Assembly (NCBI GenBank): GCA_012032855.1
Contig: JAAUQA010000125.1
Coordinates: 1-8,163, forward strand
Reading direction: 5' to 3'
Source: Candidatus Competibacteraceae bacterium
GTDB lineage: Bacteria; Pseudomonadota; Gammaproteobacteria; Competibacterales; Competibacteraceae
Length of the DNA stretch: 8,163 bases
The stretch's first letter is position 1; the number at the start of each line of letters is the position of its first letter. The translations under genes and the position numbers were made by a program. This document shows, piece after piece, positions 1 through 6,172 of the stretch. The notes under the pieces are model-generated. The model was not told the origin of the DNA, ran no database searches, and saw only the letters and a list, made by a program, of their open reading frames with translations.

Positions 1-1
1 T

Positions 2-286
2 ATTAAGTCACTCTATAGTGCGCTCTATACGGCAGTAACGCAATTGAAAATTGATGTGGTATTAATGGCTGTTCCACAAAACAAAGTGCGTTTTCACCAA
101 AAAATCTGGAACACTGAAATACTCTGTTTCAATACTGGCTATACCTTTGGCAGCGACGAGGAATTCGCCACTCTCGCTTGGCATATCAGCCAAACTCGAC
201 CACATTTCTTTCACTGGATGAAAAAGGCAGATCGGGAAACAGTGCTTGTCACTCTCGGGAGGAAGTGCGATGAATATAGCGGTTAA
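2..286 (+). CDS. 3' end of a possible GNAT/acyltransferase-like protein (partial)
   Basis: The reading frame is open from the left edge (first full codon at base 2) to the TAA at 284-286, giving about 94 residues of a C terminus. The TTG at 44 is only an internal codon, because the frame stays open upstream of it. No complete domain is visible. The stretch VVLMAVPQNKVRFHQKIW is reminiscent of the C-terminal part of GNAT-fold acyltransferases of the FeeM (N-acyl amino acid synthase) type, where a 'NPRHxxFY' segment follows a beta strand. Here Asn-Pro-Arg is not conserved, so this is a weak family guess from memory. The stop lies 17 bases inside the methyltransferase gene, so the two were probably co-translated. 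The company of a methyltransferase and a LuxR regulator fits a small-molecule signal synthase, but this is inference. It could equally be an unrelated hypothetical protein. Confidence 0.5.
   Translation: MKSLYSALYTAVTQLKIDVVLMAVPQNKVRFHQKIWNTEILCFNTGYTFGSDEEFATLAWHISQTRPHFFHWMKKADRETVLVTLGRKCDEYSG
257..263 (+). promoter_or_regulatory. Shine-Dalgarno site of the methyltransferase gene
   Basis: GGGAGGA ends 6 bases before the ATG at 270. It decides the methyltransferase start, and rejects the longer in-frame start at 246, which has no such site. The site lies inside the upstream reading frame, as expected for translational coupling. Confidence 0.75.
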
Positions 287-924
287 TTCCCCAACCTGGG
301 ACAACTACGCGGCATTACACGCTTCAGTTACCGCACTTTGTCAGATCGAATTATGGCAACAAGTCCTGCCGCATGTCCACGGCGATGTTGGAGACTTCGG
401 GTGCGGTACAGCACGCATTGCGCCCTTCCTCGTCAATGTGACTAATGTAGATTCCTATACCGGAATTGATGCTTCCAAGGCCATGGTGTCAATAGCCGGA
501 GAAATGGCTAAGCAATGGGCGAACAAAAAAATAATCCTAGTAGAATCTCCCATAGAGCAATACCAGGGGCAGCCCTTTTCTTCCGCCATTTCGCTGAACA
601 GTTATTATGCCTGGCGTGATCCACCGACCATTTTGGCGGCCATTTACCGACTCCTTAATACCGGGGGTGCCTTTGTGCTAGCTACGCCCAACCCTGCTCT
701 GGATATGGCTAAAATTGTCGAGGCGGCCTGGAAAGAGCTGTGGGCGCACCATTACTTTGAGCAATGCAGCCGGACGAACTTGAAGCTGGCCAAATGATAG
801 CCATTTTGGCGCCGTTACCATGGACCGGTTGATCACGGAATTACTTCAGACTGGTTTCTCTATGGTATCGTGCCATCAGGAACTGTATCTTGGAGGCATG
901 AACTTCGTGGTAACACGGAAATAA
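270..924 (+). pseudogene. Class I SAM-dependent methyltransferase, frame broken near codon 175
   Basis: From ATG 270 the first frame gives 175 residues ending at tandem stops TGA-TAG (795-800). It shows the Rossmann SAM-binding motif I (DFGCGTA, residues 42-48), an acidic residue after strand 2 (GIDAS, Asp67), and the LLNTGGAFVLATPN segment (about 129-141) typical of the strand before the C-terminal half. The missing C terminus is present in the +1 frame from 796 to the TAA at 922-924: about 42 residues with FGAVTMDRL, LLQTGFSMV and a final YLGGMNFVVTRK. This is how such methyltransferases end, after the last beta strands. Rejoined, the protein would be about 217 residues, a normal size for the family. 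One extra base in AAAT (792-795) explains the break. The substrate is unknown. It overlaps the upstream gene by 17 bases and sits just before a LuxR regulator, so methylation of a signal molecule is a reasonable guess. Either the gene is decaying or the sequence has an error here. Confidence 0.78.
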
Positions 925-925
925 C

Positions 926-940
926 CCCTGTAAAGCAGGG
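926..940 (+). repeat. Short inverted repeat CCCTG-N5-CAGGG before the LuxR gene
   Basis: CCCTG (926-930) and CAGGG (936-940) are perfect inverse complements around the 5-base spacer TAAAG. It lies directly after the methyltransferase stop and before the LuxR start. It could be a small operator or a weak hairpin. It is shorter than the 20-bp lux boxes known for LuxR proteins, which have about 10 bases between CTG and CAG. There is no U run after it, so a terminator is unlikely. Such a short palindrome may be chance. Confidence 0.3.
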
Positions 941-951
941 ATGCTAAGACA

Positions 952-1763
952 TTGATCAGTGCGTTTCCCATGGTAGGTACGGTGATGTTCAAAGAACGTC
1001 AAAGGTTAATTCTTCTCGATTTCCTTGAACGCCTCGACCAGGCCCAAACATTCGATGAATGCTTTGCAGCATTTTCCAGCGCGACACAGGATTTGGGATT
1101 CGAGGGCGCTGTCTATTCTTTCATACCGAGTCCGGTACTACAGCAAATTGTCTCATTTCAACCCGTCTTTAAATCCTCAGGCAGTTATTGCCCAAAATTC
1201 TTGCAGCACTATGCAGATGCCGGGTTTGATAAGCAGGATTTCACCATTAAGAGTATCTTAAAAGGTAGTCTTCAACCTATGGATTGGTGGGCAAAAGCGA
1301 AAACCAGTCTGCTGACCGAGCCGGAACTTGAGGTTATTGAGACAGCAAAAGTAGATTATGGGCTAAAGAACGGTATTTCCATCCCAACACTTTCTTCAGA
1401 GATGGGAATAGCGGGAGCAAGCTTTATCAACCGGGATGGTGCAGTAACTTACAAAAAATTGCTTTCCGAGAACCTTGCCGTGTTGCGGATTATCACACGT
1501 ACTTTCAGCGATCGTATCGTGTCGGATCCCAGTTTTAGCGTCACCTTCCTGCTTCCTATTTTCGAAAACTGTCACCAAGAGAACGCCAAGTGCTGCGTTA
1601 CTTGGCTTCCGGCAGGCCTTTAAAAAAAATTGAAGACACCATTGGTATAAAAGTGAGCTACGCGAGAAATATTATCAGGCGAATTCGCGATAAGTATGGC
1701 CACATTTCTACCCGTCAACTCATTTCCCTAGCAGGGAGATTTAATGCCTATGACGCATTTTAA
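952..1763 (+). pseudogene. LuxR-family quorum-sensing-type regulator, frame broken before the HTH domain
   Basis: The first frame, 952-1623, gives the N-terminal autoinducer-binding domain. It includes YCPKFLQHYADAGFDKQDF followed by QPMDWW, matching the LuxR pattern of W57, Y61, D70 and W85 (TraR numbering) as Phe83, Tyr87, Asp96 and Trp112 or Trp113. YGLKNGISIP (136-145) matches the conserved 'fGl..G..vP'. The helix-turn-helix half is intact in the -1 frame from about 1569 to the TAA at 1761-1763, starting LSPRERQVLRYLASG and ending with a helix containing STRQLISLAG. Restoring one base in the A run at 1565-1568 would read FEKLSPRER and give about 270 codons. The start is uncertain: TTG 952, ATG 970 or ATG 985. 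ATG 985 has GGTAGG (973-978) at usable spacing and begins near the usual domain start. As read, the product would lack DNA binding. Family assignment is strong; ligand and target are unknown. Confidence 0.82.
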
Positions 1764-1809
1764 AACCCTTCCAATCATGTATCCAACACACAATAGTTGA
1801 GTGATCCAA

Positions 1810-1857
1810 TTCACCGGAGGTTCAGGCCGTTCTGACGCAAGCGAGCGTTCGGTGGAA
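1810..1857 (+). repeat. Nested inverted repeats, possible structured leader
   Basis: Outer arms TTCACCG (1810-1816) and CGGTGGAA (1850-1857) can pair with one bulged G. Inside are two smaller pairs: TCAG/CTGA (1822-1825 with 1832-1835) and ACGC/GCGT (1835-1838 with 1845-1848). The layout resembles a three-way junction, but the inner stems are only 4 bp and share base 1835, so both cannot be complete together. It might be a 5' leader element of ggt, a palindromic repeat or the tail hairpin of the upstream unit. No named RNA family is recognised. Confidence 0.3.
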
Positions 1858-1926
1858 AAGAGAGGATATTGAACCTGCATCAGTCGCTTTCTTTAAATCC
1901 TTGTTATTCATCCTCTTCGAACTTCC

Positions 1927-1956
1927 TTAGCTGAACATTCATTACTCCTCTACACT
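1927..1956 (+). promoter_or_regulatory. Weak candidate sigma-70 promoter for ggt
   Basis: TACACT (1951-1956) matches the -10 consensus in four of six positions and is followed by an A-rich stretch. The best -35 candidate, TTAGCT (1927-1932), lies 18 bases upstream and matches poorly. Position, about 35 bases before the start codon, is sensible. The call rests mainly on the -10 box. Confidence 0.22.
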
Positions 1957-1975
1957 AAAAAAACGACAATCCTTC

Positions 1976-1982
1976 GGAGGAG
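1976..1982 (+). promoter_or_regulatory. Shine-Dalgarno site of ggt
   Basis: GGAGGAG lies 8 bases before ATG 1991. An out-of-frame ATG at 1984 is only one base from the site and too close to be used, so 1991 is the start. A site this strong suggests efficient translation. Confidence 0.85.
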
Positions 1983-1990
1983 AATGCACC

Positions 1991-3715
1991 ATGCGCCACA
2001 CTATCCGATCACTTTGGCTGTTAGCCGTCTCTTCACTCTCATTGTCTGGGTTCGTCTTTGCCGATACGGCAATCTACAGCGGGCAAGACATCATCCACCC
2101 CGTTTTCGCCACGCAAGGTATGGTGGCGACTCAGGAAGCGCTGGCTACCAACGTCGGCTTAGACATTCTCAAGCAAGGCGGAAATGCCGTTGACGCGGGA
2201 GTAGCAGTCGGCTTTGCCTTGGCAGTTACATTGCCGCGAGCCGGCAATCTAGGCGGTGGCGGCTTCATGATGGTTTACGATGCCAAGAAACAGGAAACCG
2301 TCGCTATTGATTTTCGGGAAATGGCTCCCGCTGCTGCTTCCCGCGATATGTATTTGGACGACAAGGGGGAGGTTGATGAACAACGCGCCCGCTACAGCTA
2401 CCTTTCAGTCGGCGTGCCCGGCACAGTGGCGGGTCTCGCTCTGGCAGCAGAGCGTTACGGCAGTTTACCGCTAAAAACCCTGATCACTCCGGCGATTCGA
2501 CTGGCTGATCAAGGGTTTCCAGTTAGCGAAGGCATGGCTATTTCACTCAAAGCGGCCAAAGAGCGTATGAGCCCGTGGCCGGAAAGCATGAAGATATTTT
2601 TCAAACCCGACGGCGTCGCCTACGAGCCTGGAGATATCCTGCCTCAAACGGATTTAGCCGGTTCTTTGCGAGCGATTGCCGAACAAGGCCCCAAAGCCTT
2701 TTACGAAGGCGAAATCGCGCAGAAAATCGCTGCGGATATGAAAGCTAACGGCGGCTTGATCACCGTAGAGGATCTGCAAAATTATAAGCCCGTAGTCCGA
2801 CAACCGGTCCAGGGCGATTATCGTGGCTACCAAGTCGTCTCCATGCCGCCACCCAGTTCCGGCGGGATTCATTTGATCCAAATCTTGAATATTTTGGAAA
2901 ACTTCCCCATTGCCGAATCGGGCCACAACAGCGCTGCCACCCTGCATCAGATGGCTGAAGCGATGAAGCTGGCCTATGCAGATCGTTCCGAGTACCTGGG
3001 CGATCCCGATTTTGCCAAAGTGCCTATCAAGGGATTAACGGCCAAAGGCTACGCCGCCGAACTGGTCAAGTTGATAGATCTCAACCGGGCACGACCGGCG
3101 ACCGAAATTAAACCCGGCAACCCGGCGCCTTATGAAAGCGACCAAACTACCCATTACTCAGTCATGGACAGCCAGGGCAATGTGGTTTCCACCACCTACA
3201 CCATCAACTTCAGTTATGGCACCGGCATCACTGCTGCTGGTACGGGAATTTTGTTAAACAATGAAATGGACGATTTCTCGTCGAAACCAGGCGTACCCAA
3301 TGCTTACGGCCTGATCGGCGGCGAAGCCAATGCCATTGAACCCGGCAAGCGCCCGTTGAGTTCCATGAGCCCGACGATAGTTTTTAAGGATGGCAAGCCG
3401 TTTCTGGCCACCGGCAGTCCCGGCGGAAGCCGCATTATCACCACCGTATTGCAAATCGTGATGAATATCGTCGATCACGGCATGAATGTCGCCGAGGCGA
3501 CCGTTGCGACCCGTGTGCATCACCAATGGTTGCCCGATGAATTACGGGTAGAAGAAGGCTTAAGTCCCGATACGGCAAGAGTGCTGGGGGAACTAGGCCA
3601 TAATGTGGTTGTGAAAGACGCGATGGGCAGCACCCAAAGCATCATGCGCCGGGACGAAGGCTTGTACGGCTATTCCGATACCCGCATTCGCGATGCATTG
3701 ACGGCGGGGTATTGA
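1991..3715 (+). CDS. ggt: Gamma-glutamyltransferase (glutathione hydrolase) precursor
   Basis: The 574-residue product matches the full length of E. coli-type periplasmic gamma-glutamyltransferase. The family cleaves the gamma-glutamyl bond of glutathione and related compounds and transfers the glutamyl group to water or amino acceptors. Residues 1-24 form a Sec signal peptide ending FVFA, with cleavage expected before Asp25. IDFREMAP carries the substrate-binding Arg (about 109). The precursor should cleave itself before Thr386 in TTHYSV, leaving a large subunit and a small one of 189 residues whose N-terminal Thr is the nucleophile. Other family residues are present: the lid and glutamate site around LLNNEMDDFS, PLSSMSPTIV, the oxyanion-hole glycines in TGSPGGSRI, and the ending DALTAGY. 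No frame break or missing key residue is seen. It stands alone between two damaged genes and has its own ribosome-binding site, so it is probably monocistronic. The likely role is glutathione salvage in the periplasm. Confidence 0.96.
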   Translation: MRHTIRSLWLLAVSSLSLSGFVFADTAIYSGQDIIHPVFATQGMVATQEALATNVGLDILKQGGNAVDAGVAVGFALAVTLPRAGNLGGGGFMMVYDAKKQETVAIDFREMAPAAASRDMYLDDKGEVDEQRARYSYLSVGVPGTVAGLALAAERYGSLPLKTLITPAIRLADQGFPVSEGMAISLKAAKERMSPWPESMKIFFKPDGVAYEPGDILPQTDLAGSLRAIAEQGPKAFYEGEIAQKIAADMKANGGLITVEDLQNYKPVVRQPVQGDYRGYQVVSMPPPSSGGIHLIQILNILENFPIAESGHNSAATLHQMAEAMKLAYADRSEYLGDPDFAKVPIKGLTAKGYAAELVKLIDLNRARPATEIKPGNPAPYESDQTTHYSVMDSQGNVVSTTYTINFSYGTGITAAGTGILLNNEMDDFSSKPGVPNAYGLIGGEANAIEPGKRPLSSMSPTIVFKDGKPFLATGSPGGSRIITTVLQIVMNIVDHGMNVAEATVATRVHHQWLPDELRVEEGLSPDTARVLGELGHNVVVKDAMGSTQSIMRRDEGLYGYSDTRIRDALTAGY

Positions 3716-3728
3716 GAGCGATACGCTC
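3716..3728 (+). other. Small hairpin just after ggt
   Basis: GAGCG (3716-3720), loop ATA, CGCTC (3724-3728) form a perfect 5-bp stem starting one base after the ggt stop. No T run follows and the next reading frame begins 6 bases later. It may shape the mRNA end but is not a convincing intrinsic terminator. Confidence 0.3.
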
Positions 3729-3733
3729 AAGTC

Positions 3734-5090
3734 ATGCGTTTTTTCAACACCGCCGGGCCGGTCAAACCTGAAAATCACTATTGCTTGCCACCGCTTGAGC
3801 GATTTGACTTGGACGACGTGCTGATGCTGATCGACCAGCAAAAGTACTTCGTTCTACATGCCCCTCGGCAGGCCGGCAAGACCTCCTCATTGTTGGCCTT
3901 GCTGGGTTATCTGAATGCGGAGGAGCGCTACCGCTGTGTTTATGTCAACGTCGAAATCGCTCAAGCGGCACGGGAAGACGTAGCGGCGGCGATGCGAGCG
4001 ATCTTAAGTCAGCTGGCCTCTCGTGCCCGCATCGCATTAGGCGAACTGTGGCTGGATGGCATTTGGCCGGATATCCTGACCGCAGCGGTCCCACGATCGC
4101 CTTGGGGAAGTGATTGACCCGTTGGCGGAACGAGAATGCTAGGCCGTTGGTTTTGTTGATCGACGAAATCGACGCTTTAGTAGGCGATACAATGATCGCG
4201 GTGCTGCGACAAATCCGGGGCGGTTACGATAAACGGCCCGGCCAATTCCCGCAGAGCGTTATTCTCTGTGGTGTGCGCGATGTGCGCGATTACCGCATTC
4301 ACTCCAGCCGTGAAAAGACCATTATCACGGGTGGCAGCGCGTTCAATATAAAGGCTGAATCCTTAAGGCTAGGTAATTTCACGCGTGCTGAGGTCGAAGC
4401 GCTGTACCATCAACACACAGAGGAAACCGATCAAGCATTTACTCCCGAAGCACTGGGCCGTGTGTGGGAACTGACGCAAGGCCAGCCTTGGCTGGTCAAT
4501 GCGTTAGGCTATGAGACCTGTTTTCGGATGAAGGCCAACCGGGATCGCAGCCGCCCCATCACCTTAGAGCACATCAACGCAGCCAAGGAAAATCTAATTC
4601 TGCGCCGGGAAACCCATCTCGATCAATTGACTGACAAGCTCAAGGAAGAACGAGTGCGGCGGGTTATTGAGCCATTACTGCGCGGCGGCCCATTATCCAC
4701 TCAAGTGCCTGAAGACGATATTCATTATGTCGTTGATTTGGGCCTGATACGCCGAGAGGCGACGGGCCTGGTAGTCGCGAACGGGATTTATCAGGAAGTT
4801 ATCCTTCGTGAACTGACCTGGGTCAGTCAACTCAGCCTGGAAAGCACTCAAACGCCGGCTTGGTATATCCGACCCGACGGCACGCTGGATCTGTGCAAGC
4901 TGCTGGCAGCATTCCAGGAATTCTTCCGCGAACATTCGGAACACTGGGTAGAGCGGTTCCAATACAAAGAAGCCGGTCCGCAATTGTTGCTGCAGGCTTT
5001 TCTGCAACCAACGGTGGCGGGCGAGAGGAAAAATTGTTTCGGCGCGAAGAGGCTGTTCACGGTAAGACAATTACGGTTTGGGGGATGTAG
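3734..5090 (+). pseudogene. AAA-type ATPase of a dispersed multi-copy family, frameshifted, C-terminal nuclease domain deleted
   Basis: The frame from ATG 3734 carries MRFFNTAGPVKPENHYCLPP, a typical N terminus of this family, and a Walker A motif APRQAGKT (residues 43-50). It stops at 4115-4117. The family sequence then moves to frame 3 for DRLGEV (4095-4112). From 4117 it moves to frame 1 for TRW, Walker B LVLLIDEID, FPQSVILCGVRDVRDY and TQGQPWLVNALGYETC, continuing to LLLQAFLQ (5007). The last part is again in another frame: TNGGGR, then at once EEKLFRREEAVHGKTITVWGM and TAG 5088-5090. From memory of the family, NGGGR opens a PD-(D/E)XK-like domain of roughly 100 residues or more, and EKLFRRE...ITVWGM is the extreme C terminus. 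That domain therefore seems to be deleted between them. The span codes for about 450 residues, where about 520 or more are expected. At least three frame breaks and a deletion make a working product unlikely. The biological role of the family is not known to me. The remnant touches gspK. Confidence 0.8.
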
Positions 5091-6172
5091 TGCCTGAAGT
5101 GTTCACGCGATCCTGCTCAACCAATCAAGCCGCATTTTCCCAAGGTACAGTTAAACAGCAAGGCGTCGCTCTCCTCACCGCCTTGCTGATTGTCTTTCTA
5201 GCCAGCCTGATCGCTACCGAATTAGCTTGGTTGCAACAATTGGCCATCCGTCGCAGCGGCTTGCTTCAGCATCAACAACAGGCCCGCTTATACACTTTAG
5301 GCGCGGAACAATGGGCGATGACGCTGTTGGCACGTGACGCGAGCAATAGCGATACCGATCATCCAGGCGAAGACTGGGCCGTGTTACCGCCGGCTTTCCC
5401 AGTCCAGGGCGGCAGTATTACCGGGCGTATTGAGGATTTGCAGGGGCGCTTTAATATTAATAATCTGCTTATAGCGTCGACGAGCCCATCCGACTCCCCA
5501 ACAACCGATAACGCAGATCAGGAGCAAAACGACGATGCACGGGGCAGTGCCAACCCGAACAACGACGTGGATGTCGGTCGCAATATCGATCCGGCTCAAT
5601 TTCAAGCCCTGCAACGATTGTTGGAAACGCTGGACCTGGAGACTGATATTGCCCAGGCTATTGCTGATTGGCTGGACCCTGATCAAGAGACATTATTCCC
5701 TGACGGGGCCGAGGACGGCATCTATACCAATCGCGATCCCGCTTATTTGACCGCAGATCGTCCGTTAACCAGTATTTCGGAATTGCGTTTGATTGCGGGC
5801 GTTGATCGGGAAACCTATGACGCATTGGCTCCCTATATATGCGCTTTACCGCCGGGCAGCGCATTGAATGTGAATACGGTGCTGGCCCCCGTACTAGCCG
5901 CTGCGAGCGACGGGATGAGTTTGGACAAAGCCGAAGATCGCATTAAAGAACGTAACAAGCAGGGTTACGACAGCGTCGATGCTTTTCTCACCAACATCCA
6001 ATTCGGCAATCAGGGATTGACCAGAGATAAACTGGCAGTCAGCAGCCGCTTTTTTCTGTTGACCGCCGAAGCCAACGTGGGCGAAGGGCGTGCGGCATTG
6101 CATAGCATTCTGGAGCGCACAGGTTCGGGCGACATCACTGTACGGGTACGCAGTTTCGGGCATGAATACTGA
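5090..6172 (+). CDS. gspK: Type II secretion system minor pseudopilin GspK
   Basis: GspK is the large minor pseudopilin at the tip of the type II secretion pseudopilus, in complex with GspI and GspJ. A prepilin site KQQG^VALLTALL is followed by a hydrophobic helix (LLTALLIVFLASLIA) for membrane insertion. Position +5 is Thr rather than Glu, as is usual for GspK. RIEDLQGRFNINNLL, IADWLDPDQE, YLTADRPLTSISELRLIAGV and ALNVNTVLAPVLAA are family landmarks in the expected order. The start is uncertain. GTG 5090 has GGGGGA (5080-5085) upstream at short spacing and gives a 25-residue leader and 360 residues in total. GTG 5099 is possible, and TTG 5078 is less likely. This leader is longer than the usual short GspK leader, and the start overlaps the stop of the ATPase remnant, so the original 5' end may have been altered. 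A Ser/Asp/Asn-rich insert lies at about 5477-5578. gspL overlaps its end by 11 bases. Confidence 0.92.
   Translation: MPEVFTRSCSTNQAAFSQGTVKQQGVALLTALLIVFLASLIATELAWLQQLAIRRSGLLQHQQQARLYTLGAEQWAMTLLARDASNSDTDHPGEDWAVLPPAFPVQGGSITGRIEDLQGRFNINNLLIASTSPSDSPTTDNADQEQNDDARGSANPNNDVDVGRNIDPAQFQALQRLLETLDLETDIAQAIADWLDPDQETLFPDGAEDGIYTNRDPAYLTADRPLTSISELRLIAGVDRETYDALAPYICALPPGSALNVNTVLAPVLAAASDGMSLDKAEDRIKERNKQGYDSVDAFLTNIQFGNQGLTRDKLAVSSRFFLLTAEANVGEGRAALHSILERTGSGDITVRVRSFGHEY

Larger units (their letters stand above)
1764..1990. other. Intergenic region upstream of ggt
   Basis: These 227 bases lie between the LuxR stop and the gamma-glutamyltransferase start. No convincing coding frame is seen. 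The region holds nested inverted repeats (1810-1857), a possible weak promoter (about 1927-1956), an A7 run (1957-1963 area) and the ggt Shine-Dalgarno site. It should contain the ggt promoter, because the LuxR set upstream looks like a separate unit. Confidence 0.6.

Noticed and set aside
792..800. prfB-like programmed +1 frameshift at AAA TGA in the methyltransferase
   Set aside because: There is no internal Shine-Dalgarno-like site or CTT slippery codon as in prfB, and no known reason for such control here.
926..940. CCCTG-N5-CAGGG as a lux box
   Set aside because: Known lux boxes are about 20 bp with a longer spacer. This palindrome is too short and closely spaced; kept only as an inverted repeat.
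1559..1630. Programmed -1 frameshifting in the LuxR gene, including the A8 run at 1622-1629
   Set aside because: No X-XXY-YYZ slippery heptamer is in the right phase before the HTH frame. The A8 run comes after the first-frame TAA begins, so ribosomes in that frame would not read through it. A one-base indel is simpler.
1984..2193. Alternative 69-residue frame starting at ATG 1984
   Set aside because: The start is one base from the Shine-Dalgarno site, too close to be used, and the frame overlaps the intact ggt signal peptide and N terminus.
3716..3728. Intrinsic terminator after ggt
   Set aside because: The stem is only 5 bp and no T tract follows.
4272..4289. Tandem 9-bp repeat TGTGCGCGA x2
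   Set aside because: It encodes VRDVRD, a conserved stretch of the ATPase family, so it reflects protein sequence rather than a DNA repeat element.
4693..5070. Minus-strand 125-residue reading frame
   Set aside because: It lies opposite clear ATPase family sequence, has no recognisable motif or ribosome site, and is best read as a shadow.
5894..6163. Minus-strand 89-residue reading frame opposite gspK
   Set aside because: It covers conserved GspK sequence on the other strand and shows no domain or start signal.
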